From Chitinilyticum piscinae (lineage in GTDB: Bacteria > Pseudomonadota > Gammaproteobacteria > Burkholderiales > Chitinibacteraceae), in assembly GCF_015223195.1 (NCBI RefSeq), contig NZ_JADFUA010000007.1, forward strand, positions 62,001 through 126,000: DNA of 64,000 bases. The letters are read 5' to 3'. Under the pieces are notes generated by a model. The model saw only the letters and a list, made by a program, of their open reading frames with translations, was not told the DNA's origin and ran no database searches. The translations under genes were made by a program, and so were the position numbers. Below are positions 36,463 through 43,363 of the stretch, one piece after another; within the stretch, counting starts at the first letter, position 1, and every line of letters starts with the position of its first letter.

Positions 36463-36858
36463 TTAGTGGGCTTCGGTTTTGGGGGCAGCCTTGGCATCAT
36501 GGGCCGCAGCATCCTTGGCTTCGGTCTTGGGCTCTGCGCCATGCTCGCTGAATGACGAGGCCGCCGGCGCATCGACATCCTGCTTGCTCATCTGCGCATC
36601 GGGCGGCGGCGGAACGATGTCGATCTTCTTGCTGACCATGTATTCGTTCATTTCACGCCAGCCGGCGTAGATGTCGGCCTTGGCGATCTTGGGGTTGCGG
36701 CGGTAGCAGTCCTCCAGCGCCCGTCCGCTGTGCCGGCAGGCGGCGCCGATGGCTTTGCCGTTGGCCTGTTGTTTGTTCAGTGCCTGATTGATCTGGTCAC
36801 ACCCCTGCAGCGCCAGAACCAGGGGCAGCGCCAGCATCAGCTTACATAGTGTTTGCAC
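36463..36858 (-). CDS. Putative lipoprotein, unknown function
   Basis: The 131-residue protein has a lipoprotein signal (LMLALPLVLALQGC, lipobox LQGC at residues 17-20). The body is short with ACRHSGRALEDCYRRNPKI, where two Cys could form a disulfide, and a low-complexity Ala/Lys/Glu tail. I do not recognise a family. It is probably anchored in the outer membrane. It lies just upstream of the tandem regulators on the same strand. An inverted repeat sits in its promoter region. Confidence 0.65.
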   Translation of the reverse strand: MQTLCKLMLALPLVLALQGCDQINQALNKQQANGKAIGAACRHSGRALEDCYRRNPKIAKADIYAGWREMNEYMVSKKIDIVPPPPDAQMSKQDVDAPAASSFSEHGAEPKTEAKDAAAHDAKAAPKTEAH

Positions 36859-36875
36859 AAGACAGCCCCTCGCTA

Positions 36876-36894
36876 AATCATTTCCCTAATGATT
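36876..36894 (-). promoter_or_regulatory. Operator-like inverted repeat before the lipoprotein gene
   Basis: AATCATT-TCCCT-AATGATT has perfect 7-base arms and begins 18 bases upstream of the ATG. It is unlike the FNR box (TTGAT-N4-ATCAA). The regulator is unknown; the tandem Crp/Fnr genes next door are candidates. Confidence 0.35.
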
Positions 36895-36982
36895 GTAAGC
36901 GAAGAAATACCGCTTGTGCAGTAATCACATTCCCCGATCCGCACCGCGCACCACACTGCGCCGGAATGGACTCGCCCTGCAC

Positions 36983-37339
36983 TCAGGCGCGGTGCCCGCG
37001 CTCGATGCTCACGCCAACACGGGCCACTTCGGTGAGAATGCCCGGCTTCACCACCGTCACCTTCACCCACGGTGCGCCGAAGTCATGCAGGATCACGTGG
37101 GCGATGTGCTCGGCCAGCGCCTCGAGCAGCAGAAAATGCTGCTCGGCGAGCACGCGGCGCAGGTGCTGTACCAGCTGGTCGTAGTCAATCGTATCGCGCA
37201 GCTCGTCGGTCACGCAGGCGCGTGCCGAGGGCAGGCCGACATCCAGATCGATCTCGACCGCCTGCGGGGCGGTGCGTTCCCAGTCGTACCAGCCAATGAC
37301 GGTACGGGCACGGATACCGTGCAAAAAGATGATGTCCAC
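36983..37339 (-). CDS. folB: Dihydroneopterin aldolase
   Basis: FolB converts dihydroneopterin to hydroxymethyl-dihydropterin in folate synthesis. The product aligns with the family from VDIIFLHGIRARTVIGWYDWE (Tyr/Glu active-site region) through FGAPWVKVTVVKPGILTEVARVGVSIERG. The GTG at 37339 matches the family N-terminus (118 residues); an ATG at 37369 would add 10 residues. Neither has a clear ribosome-binding site. It is divergent from plsY, as is common. Confidence 0.9.
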   Translation of the reverse strand: MDIIFLHGIRARTVIGWYDWERTAPQAVEIDLDVGLPSARACVTDELRDTIDYDQLVQHLRRVLAEQHFLLLEALAEHIAHVILHDFGAPWVKVTVVKPGILTEVARVGVSIERGHRA

Positions 37340-37417
37340 GCTACAAATGTCGCCAGCCTTGGCCGGCATCCTCAAGAATCGCTAGAATCCGAAGCTTTCG
37401 ATTGTAATGGAATCGGC

Positions 37418-38044
37418 ATGACCCCGCTTGTCCTTACCCTGCTTTGCACGCTGGCCGCCTATCTGCTGGGCTCGCTGTCCTTTGCGGTCATCGTTTCGCG
37501 CCTCTCGGGGCTGGCCGATCCGCGCACCTATGGCTCGAACAACCCCGGCGCGACCAATGTGCTGCGCAGCGGCAACAAAAAGGCTGCCGCGCTGACGCTA
37601 CTGGGCGATGCGCTCAAGGGCCTGATTGCCGTCGGCGCCGTGCGCCTGCTGGCCGCGCCGCTGGGGCTCACGAACGAAGACATCGCGATTGCCAGCGTGA
37701 CCGTCATCGTCGGCCACATGTGGCCGGTGTTTTTCGGCTTCAAGGGCGGCAAGGGTGTAGCCACCTCGCTGGGCGTGTTGCTGGCGCTCAATGGCTGGAT
37801 GGGGCTGGCCGTGCTGGCGGTATGGCTGTTTGTCGCCAAGGTGATGAAAATCTCGTCGCTGTCCGCGCTGTGCGCGGCGCTGGTCGCGCCGCTCGCCTGC
37901 TGGCTGTTCACTCAGAACCAAAGCTGGCTGATGGCAGTATCCATCATCGCCGCACTATTGATCTGGCGACACAAATCGAACATTACCGGGCTGCTCTCGG
38001 GCAAGGAAGGCAAAATCGGCCAGAAAGCCGACCCGGGCAACTAA
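37418..38044 (+). CDS. plsY: Glycerol-3-phosphate acyltransferase PlsY
   Basis: PlsY transfers acyl groups from acyl-phosphate to glycerol-3-phosphate, the first step of phospholipid synthesis. The 208-residue membrane protein has the three family motifs: YLLGSLSFAVIVSR, YGSNNPGATNVLRSGNKKA and FFGFKGGKGVATSLG. The ATG at 37418 (MTPLVLTL) gives the standard length. An extended upstream frame overlaps folB and is not coding. Confidence 0.95.
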   Translation: MTPLVLTLLCTLAAYLLGSLSFAVIVSRLSGLADPRTYGSNNPGATNVLRSGNKKAAALTLLGDALKGLIAVGAVRLLAAPLGLTNEDIAIASVTVIVGHMWPVFFGFKGGKGVATSLGVLLALNGWMGLAVLAVWLFVAKVMKISSLSALCAALVAPLACWLFTQNQSWLMAVSIIAALLIWRHKSNITGLLSGKEGKIGQKADPGN

Positions 38045-38065
38045 TACTCTACACCCCATACTGCC

Positions 38066-38090
38066 GCAGGCTTTTCCAGAAAAAGCCTGC
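38066..38090. terminator. Bidirectional terminator between plsY and the nuclease gene
   Basis: GCAGGCTTTT-CCAGA-AAAAGCCTGC forms a 10-bp stem between two convergent genes. Confidence 0.8.
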
Positions 38091-38103
38091 AGGCACATAC
38101 TGA

Positions 38104-38706
38104 TCAGTTCTCTTTCTGCTCACGCCGCCACTGCCACGGTGGCGTCGGGCTGCCATCCTGCCACAGGCCACGCTGCGCCGCTTTCGCTGCCTCCTCGGCA
38201 GCAACGAACTCCCGCAGCTCCCCCGCACTCAGATCCTTCTTGGCGTACTGCCGGTACACCCAGGCATAACCGGCGGCGACCTGCTCCAGATTCACATAGC
38301 GGCCATTCAGTCGCAGCTCGGCCACGCCACGGCCGTAGCGATCGACATCGGTAATCGTGGCCTCGATCTGCTGGCGATACACCATATCGGACAACGACTT
38401 CTTGGCCTGCTGGCCAAAAGCCTGCTTTTTCTCCGGGCTATCGATGTACGCCAGGCGCAGCTTGTATTCGACCCGTCCCTCGCCCAGCAAAGTGACCGTA
38501 TCACCGTCGGAAACCCCAACCACTTCGCCCTGCAATACCATGCCGCGACTGAGCTTGCCCTTCTCTGCCGGCCCCTGCAGTTGCGGCAGGCAGGCCGCCA
38601 GCGCCAGCAACAGCACTACTGCCGCAACAATCCGCTGCGGCCAGCTGCGTGCACGCAGCAGCTGACTGAAACCACGCAGCACGCCGTTCATTTGCCGATT
38701 AGCCAT
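38104..38706 (-). CDS. Thermonuclease (SNase) family protein, membrane-anchored or lipoprotein-like
   Basis: The 200-residue protein has an N-terminal hydrophobic anchor (IVAAVVLLLALAACLPQ, possible lipobox AAC) and a staphylococcal nuclease fold: VVGVSDGDTVTLL, LRLAYIDSPEKKQAFGQQAK, VDRYGRGVAELRLNG. Catalytic Arg, Asp and Glu positions are present. It would cut nucleic acids outside the cytoplasm. It overlaps the hpnC stop by eight bases, so the two are probably translated together. Confidence 0.85.
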   Translation of the reverse strand: MANRQMNGVLRGFSQLLRARSWPQRIVAAVVLLLALAACLPQLQGPAEKGKLSRGMVLQGEVVGVSDGDTVTLLGEGRVEYKLRLAYIDSPEKKQAFGQQAKKSLSDMVYRQQIEATITDVDRYGRGVAELRLNGRYVNLEQVAAGYAWVYRQYAKKDLSAGELREFVAAEEAAKAAQRGLWQDGSPTPPWQWRREQKEN

Positions 38707-39604
38707 GACAGCCTCCCTGTTCCGGCTTGGGGCGATACCACGGCGCGACGGCCGCCAAGACGAGAATACGCGGCCAGTCCAGCCCCCCGAGCATCGGCCG
38801 GGCGCTGAAGACGTCGTAATCCACCTGCTTCAGCTTCGTCAGCACCCGATCGGCCGACAGCACGATGGTGCGGATTTCCAGCCCCACACGGCCGGGCAGC
38901 GTCAGCCCCAGTGGCGAGCCGGCGCGCAGCATCTTCCAGGTGCGCTCGCACTGGAAGGCCTGCAGCCGGCGAAAGGCCGGCGTCGCCACTCCGGCGGCCA
39001 GATCGTCTTCGCTCACCCCAAAGCGCGCCAGATCGTCCTGCGGCAAATAGATCCGCCGGCGCGGCTTGTTGAAGTCGATGGCCACATCCTGCCAGAAATT
39101 CACCAGCTGCAAGGCCGAGCAGATGCCATCCGACATCGCCAGCTGGCGGCTGTCCATCTGGCCAAAGATGTGCAGCAAAATGCGTCCGACCGGATTGGCC
39201 GAACGGCGGCAGTAATCCATCACCTCGCCAAAATCCTGGTAACGCTGCTTGGTCACGTCCTGACGGAATGCCGACAGCAGATCCTCGAACAATTGCAGCG
39301 GAATCGCGTAATCGCGGATCACCGGCGCCAGCGCGGCGTAGCGTGCCGTCAGCGGATCCAGCCCGGCATCGATGCGCGCCAGCTCGGCGCTGCATTCGGC
39401 CAGCTGCGCCAGCCGCTCCTCGACGCTGGCCTCCCCTTCGTCGGCCAGATCATCGGCATGCCGGGCGAAGTGATACACCGCGGCAATCGGCTTGCGAAAC
39501 CGTTTGGGCAGCAGCAGCGAGCCGACCGGAAAATTCTCGTAGTGTTCGACACACTGGTTGGGAGTCAGCCCGGCCAAGGTCCATTCCTTTTGAAAATCTG
39601 ACAC
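38699..39604 (-). CDS. hpnC: Squalene/presqualene synthase-like protein HpnC
   Basis: The product (301 residues from the GTG at 39604) is a trans-isoprenyl diphosphate synthase of squalene/phytoene type. It starts with VEHYENFPVGSLLLPKRFRKPIAAVYHFAR and has the two aspartate-rich motifs HADDLADE and NFWQDVAIDFNKPRRRIYLP, the HpnC signature. HpnC normally acts with HpnD and HpnE to make squalene for hopanoids; none of those is in the window. The start is uncertain: no Shine-Dalgarno precedes the GTG. Confidence 0.85.
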   Translation of the reverse strand: MSDFQKEWTLAGLTPNQCVEHYENFPVGSLLLPKRFRKPIAAVYHFARHADDLADEGEASVEERLAQLAECSAELARIDAGLDPLTARYAALAPVIRDYAIPLQLFEDLLSAFRQDVTKQRYQDFGEVMDYCRRSANPVGRILLHIFGQMDSRQLAMSDGICSALQLVNFWQDVAIDFNKPRRRIYLPQDDLARFGVSEDDLAAGVATPAFRRLQAFQCERTWKMLRAGSPLGLTLPGRVGLEIRTIVLSADRVLTKLKQVDYDVFSARPMLGGLDWPRILVLAAVAPWYRPKPEQGGCHG

Positions 39605-39608
39605 TAAA

Positions 39609-39636
39609 TTGATGAACACAAAAAGCCTGCTATAGT
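39609..39636 (+). promoter_or_regulatory. Sigma-70 promoter for comEA
   Basis: TTGATG (39609-39614) and TATAGT (39631-39636) with a 16-base spacer lie about 49 bases upstream of the comEA ATG. A hairpin (GCCTGC / GCAGGC, 39625-39644) overlaps the -10 element and on the minus strand is followed by TTTTT, just before the hpnC start. Confidence 0.6.
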
Positions 39637-39684
39637 GAGCAGGCAATGCAATTGCGCCATTCTAACCGACCGGAGATCGAACTC

Positions 39685-40008
39685 ATGCTGAAAAAACTGC
39701 TCCTTGCCCTGTTTGCCGGCCTGGCGTTAAGCGCCGGCGCACTGGCCGCTGTCGACATCAACACCGCCAATCAGCAGCAACTGGAAAGCCTGAAGGGCAT
39801 CGGCCCGGAAAAGGCCAAGGACATCATCGATTACCGCAGCAAGAACGGCCCGTTCAAGACCACCGAAGACATCATGAAGGTACCCGGCATCAAGGAAGGC
39901 ACCTACGCCAAGATCAAGGGCGAGATCAGTGTCGGTGGCAAGGCGGCTGCGCCGGCAGCCAAAGCCTCGGCGCCTGCGGCCAAGGCATCGGCTCCGGCCA
40001 AGAAATAG
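39685..40008 (+). CDS. comEA: ComEA-family helix-hairpin-helix DNA-binding protein
   Basis: The 107-residue exported protein has a signal peptide ([21 protein letters not shown]), then a ComEA helix-hairpin-helix domain: [22 protein letters not shown]...[26 protein letters not shown]. The C-terminal tail is a low-complexity repeat of [10 protein letters not shown]. It binds double-stranded DNA in the periplasm and helps pull it in during natural transformation. GGAG precedes the ATG nine bases upstream. It is monocistronic. Confidence 0.9.
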   Translation: MLKKLLLALFAGLALSAGALAAVDINTANQQQLESLKGIGPEKAKDIIDYRSKNGPFKTTEDIMKVPGIKEGTYAKIKGEISVGGKAAAPAAKASAPAAKASAPAKK

Positions 40009-40027
40009 CCCGCCAGCCGGCAGCCAG

Positions 40028-40051
40028 GCCCCGCCAAGGCGGGGCTTTTTT
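40028..40051 (+). terminator. Terminator after comEA
   Basis: GCCCCGCC-AA-GGCGGGGC followed by six T forms a strong intrinsic terminator 20 bases past the stop. Confidence 0.9.
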
Positions 40052-40202
40052 GCGCCCGTACTGGGGCTTTCCCTGCTGCCGCCCGCCGTGCGCAGCCGGT
40101 ATGCTGGGCGAGCCTGCGCATTCCCCCGGCATTATTTCCGGATACGGCTTTGGCGCAGGGTGTTATAACAAAACCATCCGCTTACCCCTGCAAGGTCACC
40201 CC

Positions 40203-41216
40203 TTGATCGCACTAAGCCAGATTCACAAATCCTACCGCGTCGACGGACGCGACATTCCGGCGCTCAACGGCATCGACCTCACGGTCGCGGCCGGCGAAAT
40301 TTTCGGCATCATCGGCCATTCCGGTGCCGGCAAATCAACGCTGATCCGCCTGATCAATCTGCTCGAGCGCCCCAGCGCCGGCAGCATCCGCATCGACGGT
40401 GCCGACATCACCGCCCTCGATGGCGCGGGCCTGCGCAGCTTGCGCCAGCAGGTCGGGATGATCTTTCAGCACTTCAACTTGCTGGGCTCGAAAACCGTCG
40501 CACGCAATATTGCCTTCCCGCTGGAAATCGCCGGACAACTCGGCCGCGCCGAAATCGACGCCCGCGTCGATGAACTGCTCGAGCTGGTCGGGCTGGCGGA
40601 GCACAAGCACAAATATCCCTCGCAGCTCTCTGGCGGGCAAAAGCAGCGCGTCGGCATTGCGCGCGCGCTGGCCAACCGCCCGAAAGTCCTGCTGTGTGAC
40701 GAGGCTACCAGCGCGCTGGATCCGCAGACCACCCAATCGGTGCTGCAGCTGCTGGCGAAAATCAACCGCGAGCTGAATCTGACCATCGTGCTGATCACGC
40801 ACGAAATGGACGTGATCCGCAGCATCTGCGACCGGGTCGCCGTCATTGATGGCGGCAAAATCGTCGAAATGGGGCCGGTGACGCAAGTCTTCCTGTACCC
40901 GCAGCATCCGACCACGCAGCGATTTGTCTCGGAGGCCGAGCACATCGACGAAACGGCACAGGCCGAAGCCTTTGCGCATGTTCCGGGCAAGGTCGTACGC
41001 ATGACCTTCATCGGCGAGACCACCTACGAGGGCTTTCTGGGCAATGCCGCACGCGAGTTCGGGATTGATTTCAGCATCCTCTCCGGGCGCATCGAGCGCA
41101 TCAAGGACACCCCCTGCGGGCAGATGCTGCTCGCCTTCACCGGCTGCGAGGCCGCACTGGCCGCCGCCTTTGCCCAATTCCGCAGCCGCGGCATCGACAT
41201 CGAGGAGCTCCGCTGA
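40203..41216 (+). CDS. metN: Methionine ABC transporter ATP-binding protein MetN
   Basis: The 337-residue protein has Walker A GHSGAGKS, signature LSGGQKQR, Walker [13 protein letters not shown], the H-loop LITHEMD, and a C-terminal NIL regulatory domain (about 260-337) that binds methionine. It energises methionine uptake. The TTG at 40203 is chosen: AAGG lies eight bases upstream and it gives [15 protein letters not shown], the family N-terminus; an earlier ATG frame crosses the comEA terminator region. It overlaps metI (TGATG). Confidence 0.93.
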   Translation: MIALSQIHKSYRVDGRDIPALNGIDLTVAAGEIFGIIGHSGAGKSTLIRLINLLERPSAGSIRIDGADITALDGAGLRSLRQQVGMIFQHFNLLGSKTVARNIAFPLEIAGQLGRAEIDARVDELLELVGLAEHKHKYPSQLSGGQKQRVGIARALANRPKVLLCDEATSALDPQTTQSVLQLLAKINRELNLTIVLITHEMDVIRSICDRVAVIDGGKIVEMGPVTQVFLYPQHPTTQRFVSEAEHIDETAQAEAFAHVPGKVVRMTFIGETTYEGFLGNAAREFGIDFSILSGRIERIKDTPCGQMLLAFTGCEAALAAAFAQFRSRGIDIEELR

Positions 41217-41884
41217 TGGACCTGAGTTTTCTGAGCGACATCGACTGGCCGGAAATCGGCACCGCCAGCATCGATACCCTGCTGATGCTGGGCGGCTCGC
41301 TACTGTTCACCGTCCTGCTGGGCCTGCCGCTGGGCATCGTGCTGTTCCTGACTTCGAAAGGCCAGCTGCTGGCCAACACGGCACTGAACCGGGCACTGGG
41401 CTTGGTCGTGAACGTGCTGCGCTCGATCCCCTTCATCATCCTGCTGATCGCGCTGATGCCGGTCACCGAATTCATCACCGGCACGCGCATCGGCCTGCTG
41501 GGCATGATTCCGCCGCTGGTCATCGGCGCCGCGCCCTTTCTGGCGCGGCTGGTGGAAACCGCACTGCGCGAAGTCGAGCACGGCGTGATCGAAGCGGCAC
41601 AGGCCATGGGCGCCAGCACCCGCCAGATCCTGTGCGGCGTACTGCTGCCGGAATCGCTGGGCGGGCTGCTTGCCGGCATCACCGTCACCGCCATTACGCT
41701 GGTGTCCTACACCGCCATGGCCGGTCTGGTGGGCGGCGGCGGGCTGGGCGATCTGTCGATCCGCTATGGCTACTACCGCTACCAGACTGAAATCATGATG
41801 GTCACCATCGTGCTCTTGCTGGTACTGGTGCAGATCCTGCAGATGGCGGGCGACAAGCTGGTACAGCACTTCAGCCGCAAGTGA
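41216..41884 (+). CDS. metI: Methionine ABC transporter permease MetI
   Basis: The 222-residue inner-membrane protein has about five spans and the EAA loop ETALREVEHGVIEAAQAMGAS, which docks with MetN. GLVGGGGLGDLSIRYGYYRYQ near the C-terminus is diagnostic of MetI. Its ATG overlaps the metN stop, so the two are translationally coupled. Confidence 0.95.
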   Translation: MDLSFLSDIDWPEIGTASIDTLLMLGGSLLFTVLLGLPLGIVLFLTSKGQLLANTALNRALGLVVNVLRSIPFIILLIALMPVTEFITGTRIGLLGMIPPLVIGAAPFLARLVETALREVEHGVIEAAQAMGASTRQILCGVLLPESLGGLLAGITVTAITLVSYTAMAGLVGGGGLGDLSIRYGYYRYQTEIMMVTIVLLLVLVQILQMAGDKLVQHFSRK

Positions 41885-41928
41885 CGCCACTAATAACCAA
41901 TGACGCTGTAGTTATCGCAAATCAATCT

Positions 41929-41947
41929 TTTTGATTTTATAAGCCAA
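41929..41947 (+). promoter_or_regulatory. AT-rich inverted repeat in the metI-metQ gap
   Basis: AAATCAA-TCTTT-TTGATTT has 7-base arms and lies in the 169-base gap before metQ. It could be a weak terminator after metI or a regulatory site. Not an FNR box, since the half-sites point the other way. Confidence 0.35.
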
Positions 41948-42053
41948 TGATAATCTCCCTCTTCAGCAAAGGCGCGAACACAAATGTATGCGCCTGTACG
42001 CAAAAGCCTTAAAGGGCTGTAGCCATATACCCATCCCAAAAGGAAATGACGCC

Positions 42054-42836
42054 ATGAAAAAACTCTTTGCTGTCGCCGCTGTTGCCGCCGCCTTTACGGC
42101 CTTCACCGCCTCCGCCGCAGAAAAGCTGACCGTTGCCGCCACGGCCATTCCGCACGCCGAAATCCTCGAATTCGTGAAGCCCGCACTGGCCAAGCAGGGT
42201 GTTGAGCTGAACGTGAAAGTGTTCACCGACTACGTGCAGCCGAACGTCCTGGTTGCCGAGAAAAAGCTCGACGCCAACTTCTTCCAGCACCAGCCCTACC
42301 TGAACGAATTCAACAAGGGCCGCGGCACCAATCTGGTCAGCGTGGCCGGCGTGCACGTCGAGCCCTTCGGCGCGTATTCCAGCAAGGTGAAAAAACTGGC
42401 CGACCTGCAAGAAGGCGCCACCGTCGCCATCCCGAACGACCCCACCAACGGCGGCCGCGCCCTGCTGCTGCTGGAAAAGGCCGGCGTGATCAAGCTGAAG
42501 GACAGCAAGAACATCCTCGCCACCCCGAAAGACATCGCGCAAAATCCGAAGAAGCTGAAATTCAAGGAGCTGGAAGCCGCCACCCTGCCGCGCGTACTGA
42601 ACCAGGTTGACCTCGCGCTGATCAACACCAACTACGCGCTGGAAGCCAAGCTCAACCCGAGCAAGGATGCGCTGGTGATCGAAGGCGCCGAATCGCCGTA
42701 CGTGAACATCCTGGTGGTGGAAGCCGGCAGCAAGGACAAGGCCGCGGTGAAGAAACTGGCCGCCGCGCTGAAAACCCCGGAAGTAAAGACCTTCATTCTG
42801 GACAAGTACAAGGGTGCCGTCGTACCGGCGTTCTGA
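42054..42836 (+). CDS. metQ: Methionine-binding periplasmic protein MetQ
   Basis: The 260-residue binding protein has a Sec signal peptide (MKKLFAVAAVAAAFTAFTASAA) without a lipobox cysteine, and the NlpA/MetQ pattern TAIPHAEILEFVKPALAKQGVEL, VFTDYVQPNVLV, VAIPNDPTNGGRALLLLEKAGVI and ALINTNYALEAKLNP. It hands methionine to MetNI. AAGGA precedes the ATG by nine bases. The separation from metNI by 169 bases suggests extra regulation of the binding protein. Confidence 0.94.
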   Translation: MKKLFAVAAVAAAFTAFTASAAEKLTVAATAIPHAEILEFVKPALAKQGVELNVKVFTDYVQPNVLVAEKKLDANFFQHQPYLNEFNKGRGTNLVSVAGVHVEPFGAYSSKVKKLADLQEGATVAIPNDPTNGGRALLLLEKAGVIKLKDSKNILATPKDIAQNPKKLKFKELEAATLPRVLNQVDLALINTNYALEAKLNPSKDALVIEGAESPYVNILVVEAGSKDKAAVKKLAAALKTPEVKTFILDKYKGAVVPAF

Positions 42837-42870
42837 TCGCCAAAGCCGCATCGCCCTGTCGTTGCAGCCC

Positions 42871-42896
42871 AAAGCCCCGCATTGCGGGGCTTTTTC
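42871..42896 (+). terminator. Terminator after metQ
   Basis: AAAGCCCCGC-ATT-GCGGGGCTTT followed by further T bases ends the met transcript. Confidence 0.85.
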
Positions 42897-43363
42897 GTTG
42901 CACCCACCCCAATACCCAAACACGGATAGCGCCACAGCCCTTACCAGCAAATGGCAACAGCGACATACCCGCCACGGCCACCCGTTTCCTCTCGGACGGC
43001 ATGCGGCTGATCGCCGAGCTGGAGCCCCACCTCAGCCGCAGCTACGGCTACCACCGCGCCCCCCCGACACCCCGTGCGGCAAGAACCTTTGCAGAGTGCC
43101 GTGCAGCCCGCTGGTGCGCACTTGATAGCTGCATGCGAGCCCTTGCCTCTGCCAGGCACTGGCACATCCCATCCCTCGCTCGGGAAAGCACTCCGAATTT
43201 TGCCTAATCAGGTATGCAGGATAGGACGGGCGAGCGGCGACAAGACCCCAAGGGAAATATGCCACAGTGTGCAGGTGCCTGATTATGCGACACTATGCGG
43301 ACCCCTCAACTGTGATCTTTTGCAGCCGGGGTGGCCACTATCCACACTAACAAGGAGGAGACG
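42897..43363. other. Intergenic region with possible coding relic
   Basis: No intact gene is supported in these 467 bases. From about 42976 to 43066 the plus strand reads as GC-ending codons (FLSDGMRLIAELEPHLSRS and on through YGYHRA) with no start upstream and loss of the pattern afterwards, as if it were a fragment of a former gene. The rest shows no recognisable motif. It ends with the GGAGGAG site of the BCCT gene. Confidence 0.3.

Noticed and set aside
39646-40008. Longer comEA starting at 39646
   Set aside because: It would put 13 non-signal residues before the signal peptide; the ATG at 39685 has the GGAG site.
40052-40202. SAM-responsive riboswitch upstream of metN
   Set aside because: No recognisable SAM aptamer core could be drawn in the 150 bases after the comEA terminator.
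41929-41947. FNR box before metQ
   Set aside because: The half-sites are in the wrong orientation (ATCAA then TTGAT) and the spacer is five, not four.
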